From: Archegozetes longisetosus
Lineage: Eukaryota; Arthropoda; Arachnida; Sarcoptiformes; Trhypochthoniidae
Length of the DNA: 64,000 nt
Reading direction: 5' to 3'
NCBI GenBank assembly: GCA_018873245.2
Contig: JAEMBT020000009.1
Span: 14,357,794 to 14,421,793 of the forward strand
Made by a program: the position numbers and the translations under genes. A model generated the notes under the pieces. That model had not been told where the DNA came from, made no database searches, and saw only the letters and a program-made list of their open reading frames with translations. Positions 12,367-24,731 of this stretch are shown here, piece by piece (position 1 is the stretch's first letter; every line of letters starts with the position of its first letter).

Positions 12367-13427
12367 GATATTACTGTACTATCAGTCGAATAGTATGTCA
12401 AAATGCGCGCTTAAGAAACAATAAAAGCCAATGAGAATTGAACCAAATAAAAGCAAGATTGAATAAATAATTGTCATATTATTTTGATAAGTACTATTTC
12501 TAATAATGAGTCATAAAATGCGAAACTTATCTTTAAATCTCTGTGAGTGTTCTAATTCATATCGAACTTTAACATTAGTAACTTAAATTCATGAAATGAA
12601 TAATCGAGAAAAGTTTAATGCAAAGTAAATAATTTATGAATTCTTTATCAGTAAAACAATTGTTGTAAAAGTTCATTATTCGGTTATTCCATAAATCAGA
12701 GTTTCTTAGCTTAGTTACCATAGATCTTAACTAGAGTTTATAAAAGCTTTCAAAATTTTTCATCCCTGAGCATGTAAGACGCGAAAAACCTTTATTTAAC
12801 ATTTTCTTTTGCCCGATAGTACTGTAACCTATTCGTTAATTTTTAGTTAATTTTATAAAATTATTTTGTGAAACAAAGATTAAACTACAACCTCTTTAGT
12901 GATTGTCTCAAATTTCAATGAATTTTAAATAACAAATATATTTTATTTGTCTTTAAGTAGTTAGTAAGTGCATTTAAACCTGAGAACTCTGGACATGAAA
13001 GAGTTCTAGACTTAAAGCTTTTACCTATTTCAAAGTTATATCGCCACTTTAGTGCTATAATGCGCTAACTCATAAAAGTCTGTTATGGAGAAAACTAAGT
13101 TTAAAGCTTAGAATCGAAATTCCTAGAAACTATAAGAGATGTACAATTCATGATACAATATTTTATATAGATGTGGGCTGACCAGACGTCCAGTTTTGGA
13201 CTGGATTGTCCAGTTTTTTGAGTCTTGTTTGAGAAAATTTTTGTGAACAAACAGTAAATCACACAATTAATTGCAGTGGAGCACTGCAAATGTATCACAA
13301 TTTCCTTTAAAGTATTGTAGAATTTCATTATATTTTTTTATTACTAGTTTATTTGAAAAAATTCAATAAAAACTTTATCACTATTTCATAAATTTTTATT
13401 ATAAAACGTTAAGCAAACGATTTAATG
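12367..13427. other. Intergenic DNA, no gene seen
   Basis: A GACCAGACGTCCAGTTTTGG sequence at about 13169-13188 resembles the end of another old repeat (compare 54325), but no partner end was found. No supported gene. Confidence 0.35.
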
Positions 13428-15862
13428 CAGCGCTTCTCAAACTCTGTTTGGCGGATCAAAGTTGATCCTCGGCATTTAAAAAATGATCCACAGAAGTTTC
13501 AGAATTCATAGTACAAAATGATCTGTAGCATTAATTTTAGCAAAACAGCTTAAATTTTTTTTATAGCTAAAATAGTTCAATTTGGTTTTAGTGACTATAA
13601 GTATTCCTTATAATGAAACCGTAACTTTTGCATTACATCTTATCAATTGTACAAATCATTACCATAAATATGTTGGTTTTATTCGCATTTAATTAGCCAA
13701 TCAAATAAACACAGAATTATCTCGTGATTGATATTTTGATTTACGTTTTGAGAAATAAAACACTCATTTGAAATCATGCACAAATGATTATATTAAATGT
13801 TAATGAATTTATAGATTTAATAATTCGATAAAACGAGGATTTCAAATATTTTATCACTGAGCTCGAATCAGATATCTAAGCAATCGATCGATTTCTCATT
13901 AAACTTGCGAGTAATTCGAATAACAATTCAGAAAATGATCGAAATGATGATTCAAATAACATTGAAGACAATGAAAACTGTTTCTACAATCAATCGAAAA
14001 GTTATGGAGGAGAATATTAAGAGAAAATATAGAGACGATTATTTAAAGTACGGCTTCATTTCTAGTGAAGAAAATTCAATTGAAAATTTGTTATTCGTTA
14101 TAAAAAAGAACTGGAAAATAATGACTTCATTCCAGCAAAACTTAAACGACACTTGAATTCAGTTCATAAAGAACTATGTAATAAAAGTATAGAATTTTTG
14201 AGCGTACAAAAGAGGAACGTTTGCGGCAAACAAAGCGAATTAAAAAGTCTTTGATCACAAGTGACAAGTGTTTGGAAGCGTTTTATGTTTTAGCATTAAA
14301 TATCATTAAAAGTAGAAAACCCTATAATATCGGCGAACAATTGATTCTTCCCTCATTAATCAATGTATGCGAAATATCTTTTGGAGAAAAGGCCAGTAAA
14401 ATTAAGTCAATTCTTTTATCTAATGATGCAGTCAAAAGGAGAGCCATTCACATGAGTGATCACATTGAGAAACAGCTCATAGAGTGAATAGAAGTAAATA
14501 TTTTTCGATACAAATTGACGAATCAACTGATATCACAAAAAAGCGTTCAGTTATTAGCTTGCATTCGATTCATTTGGAATTCTGAAATAAATGAAGAATT
14601 TGTTTTCTGCAAAGAATTGCCAAGTTTCACAACTGGTGAACAAATCTTCAAACTATTATATAATTATATCAAGAACAATCTAGATTGGAATAAATGTGTA
14701 TCTGTTTGGACTGATGGCGGCGCGTCTATGGCTGGCAAAAATAAAGGATTCAAGAATTAAAAGTGAACATCCGTTTATCATATCAATATATTGTACAGTA
14801 TTACTCACAGGCAATATTTGGCAAAAAAAAGAATGAGTAAAGAACCAAATGAAGCGCTCAACATTGTGATCAAAACTGTAAACTTCATAAAATCAACACA
14901 TTTGAATTCACGATTATTCTCAACTCTATGCTTAGAAATGAGCTCTGAATACCAAAACTTATTACTGCACACAGAAGTGCGATGGCTCTCCAGAGATCGG
15001 GTCGTAATGCGTATATTTGAAATGAAAAGTAAAATAGTAAAATTTTTAAGTGAATACAATTTATATTTACATAACTATTATATTAATGAAATGTTTGTTT
15101 CTAAGATCGCATATTTGGCTGTTATTTTCAACCACATAAATAGTTTAAGTTTGAATCTCCAGAACAATAAAAATATTGGGTTGAACTCAAGTATAACTGG
15201 GTTTATGAAAAAATTAAAAGTTTGGGCTCAAAGAGTGAGAAACGATAACTTCGACATGTTTCTCCTATTGAAAAATTATATCGAGTCTACAAAAATTGAT
15301 CTCGGCCCTATTAAGCTAATAATAGATAAATATTTAACTGAACTCTTAAAGAACTTTGAAGAATATTTTGCCGAGATAAAAGGTAGATACAAATTTGAAT
15401 GCATTTACAATCCTTTAAGTCGAAAGTGAAACTCAAGATCTATCTGAAGAGCTTAAAGATCAACTCATTCAATTGTCATGTGATTCGTTATTGGAATCAA
15501 GTTTCAAAAATAGAGAAATAATCAGTTTCTTGATATCAATCGCTGATGAATATCCAGAACTTAGTGGAAAGGCTGTTGAATATCTTATGCCATTTAGTTC
15601 TACGTATTTATGTGAAAAATCGTTTTCAGCTCTGATTTACATCAAAAATAAATATCGTAACACTTTATCTAATGTTGAGTTAGATTTGAGAATCGCTTTA
15701 AGTAATACAAGTCCTAGAATTGAAAAATTACGTATCAAAAAACAAGCACAACCTTTACATTAATCTTTAACTTTAATTAACTAAAAATAATGTAATTCTG
15801 ATCTGTCAACATTTTTTAAAACTCAAATTGACCCATGAATCCAAGAAGTTTGAGAACCGCTG
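13428..15862 (+). mobile_element. hAT (ZBED/Charlie-like) DNA transposon, decayed
   Basis: A 2,435-bp element with inverted ends: CAGCGCTTCTCAAACT on the left and CAGCGGTTCTCAAACT on the complementary strand at the right (one mismatch in 16). The 8-bp flanks ATTTAATG and GTTTAAAA share TTTAA, as expected for an old hAT target duplication. It contains one transposase reading frame, broken in several places (see the transposase entry). It belongs to the CAG-ended group of hAT elements that carry BED zinc fingers. Confidence 0.88.
13905..15763 (+). pseudogene. hAT transposase (BED-finger, ZBED5-like), broken
   Basis: The coding frame is split by frameshifts and stops into blocks at about 13905-14156, 14221-14487, 14515-14760, 14791-15429 and 15473-15763. 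Across the first break a decayed BED finger is visible (AKLKRHLNSVH in another frame). The next blocks carry a region like IDESTDITKK, where the first catalytic aspartate of hAT transposases lies, then WTDGGASMAGKNKGF with the second aspartate, then a LLLHTEVRWLSR block. The last block carries the C-terminal dimerisation motif STYLCEKSFSAL and RNTLSNVELDLRIALS. The order matches vertebrate and arthropod ZBED/FAM200-type transposases. Length and motif order show an almost complete but dead copy. It would have catalysed cut-and-paste transposition in the nucleus. Confidence 0.88.
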
Positions 15863-17312
15863 GTTTAAAAGATTATTTTTGATCTCGTTTTATAATAATA
15901 AAACTTTTGAGCCTCATTTTCGTGTAATAGTGGCTCGTTTTTTATCTCATTCATTGATTCAACTTCTTTGTTTTTCTGATAATTAATTAATAAGAATTCT
16001 CAATTTGTAAAAAAATTCACATATATCAACTCTTGGCTTTTTAGTATATACCGCATACGTTTTGAATATTTTAAAAATATCGTATACGAAGCATCAATTT
16101 TGTGTTCTGGATATAAATCCAAAAAGTCTATAGATATTAGTGACGCTCCCGAATTCAGTTGATAAATATTTTTTGTACTTATTTTTCCCATAATGTGTTC
16201 ACTCAGTCGGTAGTTATACTACCAGATCTTTTACATCTTCACGTGCTTTGTTAGGTCTTGAAGCATGTTTGCCTCTCATATCATTAGAATTCATACGATT
16301 TGTTAATATTTTTTCGTCTTAAAGCGCTTATTTTGATGGCGAGTATTCTCGAAAATACATTTTGACAGGTTTTAACTCGGTTAACATTATTCTGAAGCTA
16401 AAATTATAATTAAACTTAAGATATCTTAGTTGTCTAACAATTTTCAAAAATTAAAAATGTTATACATACAGTGTTTAACAAAATGTTTTGCTAGGGGCTA
16501 CAGCAAAAACTACCGATGATATGAGCATATTAATGTGTGATTTCTGAAATACAGTAAAAACGGAAATAGCTCATGCAGCAAAAAGTCAAAATAAAAATTT
16601 TGAAACTTGCTTCAAAACACATTTTGTCTTAATATTATTAGTTGATCATATAGCGTGAATACGAAAAAGTGTATATTTCGACGTGATTTTATAATTGTTG
16701 ATACCCTCTGTAATGGTCGGGATATATGATAATGAAAAGCCCCGCTTAGTTGATATAGAATTGCTTGAAACGCTGCATTATCCTGTCCGAAAAAGCTTGA
16801 AGATGTATTTTACGCAAACTGTGACTATACCGAATATTAAACTCGTAGCTTTCATTTCCGTTTTTATAACGTATTTAATAAAATTCACTTCAAAATTACA
16901 GATTAAGTACTTTTTGTGGTATCCCACTTGCAAAAGATCTCGTTGAACACTCAAGACTTCAACAAGATCTTATTCAAAGCAAAATGTTGAAAAATTTACA
17001 TCTCCTAAGCTATGAAATACTTTATAAATTGAATTTTTACCTTATTTTTCTCGGATTGGGTTTCAATAAAATACTCAAATTTCTGAATCTTTCAAGTATT
17101 TGAAACTGGAATTACTATAGATTGAAGAAAAAAGTATTGCTGCCAGTGACTCTAACGAATTATAGCAATTAGGAAACTTGTTTTTGTTCATCACTCAAAA
17201 TTGTTTTACTTTTTATTTCTTTTATTTTTTTACTTTATATGTTAGAATTGATGCTTTATTTATCTAATAATCATTAGTCTATTGGCTCGATAAAGATAAT
17301 ATAGCTTAAGTT
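15863..17312. other. Intergenic DNA, no gene seen
   Basis: Open frames at 16191-16000 (-) and 16695-16946 (+) have no recognisable family features and may be chance. No repeat structure recognised. Confidence 0.4.
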
Positions 17313-17813
17313 GGTTATCATATATGAAGCGGGGACCTGAGAGCAACTTTGTCAGAGCTGACTTATTTACATGTAACTTTTAGAACGACCCCTAATCTTC
17401 GAGCACAATTGACTCCTATTGACTCCTATTGACTTCTATTGATCCCCATAGACTTCGATTAACTTTGAATCTTGGTATCTGAAATTAAATAACATTTCAC
17501 CCCTGTTGATTAACTTTCTCTATATAATCCCCTGAACCTGTGACACCTATGACACCTGTCACCTGTAACACATGTAACCTACCTCTTTAGATCTTACATT
17601 GTCATATACCTCTAATTTTCTCTGTAATTCACACATTTTATATCGTGTACGTTTAACATTTCGATTATATTTCTAGTTTTAAAATATAAGCACTTTTAAT
17701 AATTAAAAACACGTGTGTTTGAATTTATACACACACACACACATAAGGGGGCGTTGATAAACTAATGACTCCATAAGGAGTCAATGAAAGTCCCCGCTTC
17801 ATATATGATAACC
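17313..17813. mobile_element. Young-looking MITE: perfect 24-bp TIR, perfect 8-bp target duplication
   Basis: A 501-bp element with perfect inverted ends beginning GGTTATCATATATGAAGCGG and flanked on both sides by CTTAAGTT (17305-17312 and 17814-17821). The interior has a degenerate tandem array of TTGACTCCTATTGACTTC-type units (17409-17465), a second array around TGACACCTATGACACCTGTC (17540-17580) and a short CA run (17728-17741). No protein. The ends start with GG, not the CAG or TAG of the hAT copies nearby, so the parent family is uncertain (8-bp duplication superfamilies include hAT, P and Merlin). It is inserted next to the inverted gene fragment. Confidence 0.9.
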
Positions 17814-17831
17814 CTTAAGTTCAATATACGC

Positions 17832-17996
17832 TGTTCAATACATCACTAGAATTATGTCTTATCCAAGCAGTCAATCCTACAACTGGTTGTAAAGTACTAG
17901 TCAAAATTATATCGCGGAATATAAGAACTTCAAGAACAGAAATTTTCAATTGAAAAGTTTTGTGTTAAGCTTCCGAGAAATTCGACAGCCTGTTAA
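17832..17996 (+). pseudogene. Truncated inverted paralogue of the secreted-protein gene at 22086-22511
   Basis: This plus-strand stretch is clearly homologous to the 3' end of the minus-strand gene at 22.1 kb. In one frame it reads CLIQAVNPTTGCKVLV, then degenerates and hits a stop. After a frameshift it recovers KFCVKLPRNSTAC and stops at the same place as the intact gene (KICTKFPKNSTAC). Homology continues into the 3' flank, with insertions, up to about 18245. Only the last third of the gene is present and it is frameshifted, so it is non-functional. The copies form a large inverted repeat with about 3 kb of transposons between the arms. Confidence 0.85.
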
Positions 17997-18253
17997 TAAG
18001 CTTTTAATTTGGCAAAACTTAATTTTGTGAATTTTAAAACTGTTTTGTTAGTATAAATTGAATTAAATAAAATCAGAACCGATCCGTTTATTAATTGATA
18101 ATCATTTCAGAAAAATTTAATATTTTCGTAAATGTTTACTGATAATAATTTCATTATAAAACTGAAGTTATACTTAATTTTATCTGAAGAATGTATTCCT
18201 TATCTTAACACTCTATCGATTGGTTGTTGTGAAACTAATTATAAATGAGGAAT

Positions 18254-19552
18254 AATTGTAAGGACATCTGAAACAGAAGCCTAGAAGTGTTAAGATAACA
18301 TAAATATCGAATAGCATAAGTGTGACTATCAGTTAACGTCCTTTAGTGCAGTAATTCCCAAACTATTTTACTCGCGAATCACCTGAAAGTTTAAAAAATT
18401 CTGACGACACATTAAGAGAACCTTTTCAATTAAGCATTTTATTAAATTAAGACCTTACAATTGTTTATAACTACAATACTCGTTAATATAAGGAACAATT
18501 TTAGTCAATGAAAGACGTAATTCGCTTTCTACTTTCAATTTAGAACCAAATTTACGTTTTAGATAAATGAGACCAGAGAAAGCATTTTCATACAAATACG
18601 TTCAAAGTAAAAGTATCGATTGATAGCGATTTCAGGTAATTTTGGGTATTATATTTCATCAAGAAAAACTTCAGATTATGGTTCTTATCGTTTGTATGTT
18701 TTGTTTCTAAATGTCTTGTTAATTTGGAAGGTTTCAGAGACTGGTTTGTAAGCTTTTCGAGGTATAAGATGCACATCGGCCGAGAGACATCACTTTCATT
18801 ATTAATGAAATCTAATTTTAAATATGAATCTAAACACTTGAGACAAATTTTCTTCTTTCTACTGCTTATTTCATTTATTGAATCGTTTGTTACTAAAGTT
18901 TCAATCGTTCACCTACTTATTATTAGCTTTGATCAAATATTCATCCCTTTTTTACGAATATTAAACAAAATATAAATTGATTTTGATAACTAACAGTTTT
19001 TGATTTCTTAGCTATCAAGCACTTCAAAATATCTCACATTTAAGATATAATAGTAGTTATCTAATTTAGTTTTTCAATTTTTCATATCTAACACTTTAAG
19101 TGATACATAACTCATTAAATCATTTATTTATTTTTCTCAAACATTAAAATCATAACATTTTAAAACCAATTTATATGTTGAGAATAGTATAATGATTCAA
19201 TCATTCATAATTCTCCACAAGAAATAATCTGAAATCGTCTTTTTACATATTATATGCTTAGTTTACAGTTCGCTAGATTCAAATTTGCAATCCTTTAGAC
19301 GCTTTCTATAATTTATAAGTTTTTAAATCCCTAAATGTGTTCATTAAGAAATTTGACGCTGTGATTCGCTTCTAATAGTTTTTTAAACAATTGTGCAGCC
19401 CATCAGAAAAATTTCGCGATCTTTTTTGGGTCGCAACCCAACATTTGGAAACTCTTGCATTATAGGGCTTTGACTGATACTCACACTTATGGTCAGTATT
19501 TAAGTTATCTTAACATTTCTAGGCTTCTGTTTCAAATGTCTTTCTTTCAATT
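18254..19552. repeat. Inverted repeat (~85-bp arms) enclosing a hAT derivative
   Basis: The arms at 18254-18340 and 19466-19552 are inverted copies sharing TGAAACAGAAGCCTAGAA, TGTTAAGATAAC and CATAAGTGTGA. Directly inside them lies the hAT derivative 18349-19457, so the arms look like the two halves of an older MITE into which the hAT element inserted. No coding capacity in the arms. Confidence 0.75.
18349..19457 (-). mobile_element. Internally deleted ZBED-type hAT element
   Basis: The left end reads CAGTAATTCCCAAACT followed by TCGCGAATCACC. The right end, on the other strand, reads CAAGAGTTTCCAAATG followed by GGGTTGCGACCC, a diverged pair of Charlie-like ends. The flanking octamers CTTTAGTG and CATTATAG agree at 5 of 8 positions. 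On the minus strand a BED finger remnant is visible (KPSKLTRHLETKH, about 18690-18730), and nearer the left end, in another frame, the C-terminal dimerisation motif (ENAFSGLIYLK and VESELRLSLTK). The catalytic middle is missing. Confidence 0.75.
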
Positions 19553-19566
19553 AGTCTTCAGTTATA

Positions 19567-21300
19567 CAGTGAAACCTATATAAGGCTTACATTCAGAGAA
19601 CCGAAAAATAGTGTACGCCATACACGAGTGTACTCTTTATACAGTTTGGAATACTAACTTTTATTGTCTATCAAAATAGTCGGTTACAGTTGATCACTTC
19701 AACCTTAGCTTTCAGAGCAAGAGTATTAACTTTTTGACTAGCCATAATGACTTATCGAATAACACTTTAATGGACAACAAAAGAATATTGACTATTAAAA
19801 TCAGATCAAATTGAATACATTTGAGTATCAGGACACGTGCAACTAAACGTGTTCGTCTAAGAAAAGTCTAATTATCGTTGAAGTGACTTAATATACTCAA
19901 TATATTGTACTCGTATGCATTAAACAGAGTATAGGAAAAACAGAGGAACTTCTCATAGATTGTAAACCTAAGAGCAAAAAAATGGTACAACTAGTTCTAA
20001 GGAACATCTCTCGGTATTTCGGTTATTATTGCACCTAATACAATGAAAATAGCATAATTTGAACCATGATTAATGAACTTTATCTTGATATACATAACAC
20101 GTGTTTATATAAATCATAAGTATTTTAATAGACTTATCATTTCAATGAAAATGTCTAAGCAATATAATAATCTTTTGAAAGTCAAAATCTTATATGAAAG
20201 CGGTATTAAGATCCAAAAAAGATTCATAATATGAAGAAAATATCCTTAAGAACTGTTTACAGAAATATTAGCAAAATTGCTAATAATTTAGGTATAGATC
20301 GGAAGGTTGGTTCGGGTAGGTCGAGAATATTGAAGACTAATGACTTGCATAGAATTTCAAATCTTGCTAATATGCACCCGAAATATTTTTGTGCTGTTAT
20401 CGGATCAGTTGCAGAATCACGTGGTAGTCCTGCAGTACATCGAACAACAATTGGAAGAGCTCTTAAACGAAGTGGATATCTGAAATTATTGCCTAAAATA
20501 ATATCAACAATGACTGAGACTCAAAAGCGAAAAAAGCTCGAATGGTGTATAAAGAATCTTAAAAGAAATTGGGATGTTGTCGTTCTCACAGACGAAAGTT
20601 ATTTTCAATTATTTCGAGCTAAAATTCCTGAATGGGGTAAAAAAGGCGAACAAAAAAGTTCCTAAACATATCCAGGCAATTATGGTTTGGGGTGGTATTA
20701 GCATTAGGGGAGTTACTCCTTTAAAAATAGAGACGGGAACTATTAATTCTTCAAAATATGTCGATATTTTGAATGAAAATCTTTTGGTAACAATGAGCAA
20801 ATTATATCCTGATGGCTTTGTCTTTCAACAAGATAATGCCATTCCTCATACGCTCGATTAAGCAAAAATTGGTTCAAAGACCAGAATCTCGAAGTTCTTG
20901 AGTGGCCACCTAATTCTCCTGATCTAAACCCCATAGAAAATGTATGGGAAATTATGAGAAACATACTTGAAAAGTTGGAACCAAAGAACATTTCTATGTG
21001 GAAGGAAGCAATCAACAGAGTTTGGTCTGAACTAAGCCACGATCTCCTGACTTCTCTCGTAAAAAGTATGCAAAAGAGAATGGAAATGTGTGTTGCCTCT
21101 AATGGAGCAAAAAATTCACTATTAATCTTTTATAATATATTATTTATAGTTAATGTATAATTAGTATATGAAATATCATTATTATATATCGATGAATAAA
21201 AGAGTTATATAAAAATATAAAATGCCATTTTTTTGCTCTTAGGTTTACTTCTTAACAAGTGCACTCCTTACTCAGATGTACGCTTTCCCATGTTTTACTG
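19567..21300 (+). mobile_element. Tc1-like DNA transposon, decayed
   Basis: A 1,734-bp element with ends CAGTGAAACC and, on the other strand, CAGTAAAACA, flanked by TA at 19565-19566 and 21301-21302. A sub-terminal motif GTAAACCTAAGAGC lies at about 19963 and, inverted, at about 21232. It is roughly 400 bp from the left end but only about 60 bp from the right end, so the left end has probably gained an insertion. The element carries one transposase frame. Confidence 0.85.
20151..21160 (+). pseudogene. Tc1-family transposase (DD34E type), frameshifted
   Basis: It starts MSKQYNNLL with a helix-turn-helix region broken after about 26 codons. It continues at 20231 with the second DNA-binding helix (SLRTVYRNISKIANNL) and a GRSR AT-hook-like motif. 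The catalytic domain shows the first aspartate in VVLTDESYF, the second in FQQDNAIPHT, and the glutamate in SPDLNPIENVWE, about 33-34 residues further, as in Tc1 elements. Frame changes occur near 20230, 20650 and 20860, so no full protein can be made. Normal role: cut-and-paste transposition at TA sites. It lies between the two arms of the inverted secreted-protein duplication. Confidence 0.9.
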
Positions 21301-21302
21301 TA

Positions 21303-22085
21303 ATGAGTTTCATAACAATCAATCGACAGAATGTTTGGATAAGGAATACGTATTTCAGATAAAATTAAGCATACCAACAGTTTTATAATAACTTTATTAT
21401 CAGCAGAAATAGAATCTTTAGTTGACCCTAATTTACCCGAATTTAACCTAATTTGACTTTGCGACCTAATTTATCCTAAATTGACGTTATAGAGACCTCA
21501 TGTACCACTATAACAAAACTTTTTGAAGAGCTTATATTTATCTCTTGTTCGTAAGTATTTTGATTAAAGTACTAAATTTGAAAGATTTGTTTATTTAAAT
21601 TATTTAAAATGTGATTAATTATTAAGTGAATTGTTTCTATTCATCTATTGTAAATAATAAACGCTACTGTTCTAAGACTAAAAATATTCTTTAGAAAAGC
21701 CTCATATGAAAACTGAGATATTGGAAAAATATTCTATAATTCACTTTGATTATGGTCGTTTGTGTTAAAAAATATGAGAATTATTTGAACAAACTTATTT
21801 TTAGAACACAAATACATGTAACATATCTGATATTTTCAAAAAAACTTGACTATAATGTTGATCTAGTTTGCTCTAATCTTGACCCTAGTACCCACCCTAA
21901 TCAATGAAATTATAATCCTAAAACTCCCATTCTATAATATCACCAAATATTTACAAAAATTTACACAAATGAATTTTTCTGATATAATTATCAATCAATA
22001 AACAATTCGATTCTGATTTTATTTAATGAAATCTATAATAACAATTTTAAAAATTCAAGTTTAATTTTATCAAATTTAATGTTTA
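21303..22085. repeat. Right arm of the inverted duplication, interrupted by an insertion
   Basis: 21303-21415 is the inverted counterpart of about 18130-18245: TATTCCTTATC and TTAATTTTATCTGAA match with their complements. 21955-22085 is the counterpart of 17995-18120. Between them (about 21417-21950) the right arm has about 530 bp missing from the left arm. That stretch begins TTGACCCTAATTTACCC and contains a direct, not inverted, echo TTGACCCTAGTACCC near its far end. It has no coding capacity. Confidence 0.65.
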
Positions 22086-22511
22086 TTAACAGGCTGTCGA
22101 ATTCTTCGGAAACTTAGTACAAATCTTATCAACTGAGGATTCCTGACTTTCAAGAGCTTCTTTCTTTAACTCTGCGAGAAATTGTTCGACTAACACTTTA
22201 CAACCAGGTGTAGGGCTGACCGCTTGGATAAGACATGAATCGTGAGCATAAGCTTGACAACATGTAGCCTTTTTGGCTTCCTCCGGCAAATATTCAAGAC
22301 CTTTCTCCATCAGGTGACCATATTTCTCGCTCATTTCAAAAATGTGTCTAAAATAATGTGACGTGCAATTCGTGACTTCATGATCGTGCGCATCATAACA
22401 TTTAAGCACTCCTTCAGATGCCTTCACTTCGAAATAGTCGAAAGGAATTGATAATACCATTGATAGACAGATCGAAAGAGTCATCAAAAACAACATTTTA
22501 GTTAATTTCAA
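22086..22511 (-). CDS. Small secreted cysteine-containing protein
   Basis: 141 codons. An N-terminal hydrophobic stretch (LFLMTLSICLSMVL, residues about 6-20) fits a signal peptide, so the product is probably secreted. The mature part has eight cysteines, including an adjacent pair in TCCQAYAHDSC and one next to the carboxyl end (ICTKFPKNSTAC). The pattern (CC, then C after about eight residues, then GC, a helical stretch, C and terminal C) is reminiscent of DUF19-like secreted proteins of nematodes and mites, but I cannot confirm this. NCT and NST are possible N-glycosylation sites. An AATAAA overlaps the stop codon. No intron, and the frame is intact. The 3' third is duplicated in inverted orientation at 17.8 kb. 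Function unknown. Confidence 0.75.
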   Translation of the reverse strand: MKLTKMLFLMTLSICLSMVLSIPFDYFEVKASEGVLKCYDAHDHEVTNCTSHYFRHIFEMSEKYGHLMEKGLEYLPEEAKKATCCQAYAHDSCLIQAVSPTPGCKVLVEQFLAELKKEALESQESSVDKICTKFPKNSTAC

Positions 22512-22690
22512 TTAATTTGACTTTTTCTTAAAAAATAAAACTGATTTCATTCCATATACACTAAACACTAAAGTCTATTCTTTAAATATACGTATTTGAA
22601 GAGAGTATGAGAATCAATGCGTATGCTATTAGTTTGTTTGATCCGATTAAAATTTGATATTGTGGATGAATTTCATATGACGATCACAAT

Positions 22691-23209
22691 CAGTGTTCCA
22701 CAAGGCTTGGCAACGAGCCTGAGCCTGAAGGATCTTCAAAAACTTGGGCTTAGGCTCGAGTATGAACCTATCGAGCCTGATCTTATAAAAGAGAATATTG
22801 AGCCTTTAAAAAGAAATAATTTACTGAGAGAACATACTTAAGCTATAGCTAAACATTTACTCGGGTTTGAAGTATTTTAACATAGATTCGATATAATTTA
22901 ATGTTGAATGGAATCTTTCGAGAGCTTATTACGTTTCTTAGTGGTCACATCACCAGATACATAATTATAGATGTAATTTAACTACGAAACAGATTTTGAA
23001 TTTGTTTTAACGTTCAAATATTCAAATTCACTTCTATAGAAATATTTACATGCTATCTTTTGTCTTATTACTTATATTACAACCTACAAACATATCCAGG
23101 CTCTCAGGCTCGGCAAGCCGAGTCTGAGAAAACCCCGAGCCTAAAATTGAGTCTTGAGTCTCAAAAATTCTTCGAGCCTAGGATCGAGTCTGAGCTTGTG
23201 CGGAAACTG
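22691..23209. mobile_element. hAT-type MITE rich in GAGCCTGA motifs
   Basis: A 519-bp element. The left end is CAGTGTTCCACAAGG; the right end on the other strand is CAGTTTCCGCACAAG. The flanking octamers ATCACAAT and GTCACAAC share TCACAA. Sub-terminal regions are full of GAGCCTGAGCCT-like units on the left and AGGCTCTCAGGCTCGG-like units on the right. The open frames here come from this repeat composition and are not genes. Confidence 0.65.
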
Positions 23210-23829
23210 GTCACAACCATATACTGTTGTTTACAGTTCTGCAAGTTCAAAGATATTTTTCGGTCTCAAGGTTGTAAAGATAATAAAGTTATGAAATAGT
23301 CAAAAATATCGTAGAAACTAAATGAAGACAATTGTTTTCCTTCATATGGTTGATTACAACTTTAATTTTAATAAACAATGAGTTTTAATGAGCATAAAAG
23401 TACATTTTAGTTATGACAATCATTGACCAAAACATTAATTACAGTTAAATGCCGAAAGGTTAAATTCAAATTTAATGTTTTAGATACTGTAGATTAACTT
23501 GAGATATGAATATCCATTAGTTAATAGTTTTTGCATTTTTCTAATCATCAGGTCTTGAATAAAGTCTAAATTTTAGGCTTAAATCAAACGAATCACATTT
23601 AAATCTATGACAATTACTGCTCAAGTTTTATATTCAGTAATTCAATTTGTTTAAATATAAGTAAACTGACTATTAGTGGACTCAGACTTTTGAACATTTT
23701 CAACACATTCAATATATGGTGACATCTATTCTATTATTTTGTTAATACAAAAACTTGATTTTCAATGAAAGGCTCTCTTTTTCATACAAAACAAATAATT
23801 GAAACAAACGTTTATTAATTGAGTGAACA
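23210..23829. other. 5' flank of METTL5, no gene seen
   Basis: AT-rich. A GCCGAAAGGTTAA string at about 23452-23464 resembles the end of a piggyBac-like element, but no partner was found. The METTL5 promoter must lie here or closer to the start codon; no core element is recognisable. Confidence 0.4.

Positions 23830-24731
<902 letters not shown>

Noticed and set aside
13101-13328. Minus-strand 75-codon gene
   Set aside because: No family features; it overlaps a likely repeat end (GACCAGACGTCCAG).
22617-23299. Two short genes with many Glu/Pro/Leu codons
   Set aside because: They are translations of the GAGCCTGA-rich ends of a hAT-type MITE.
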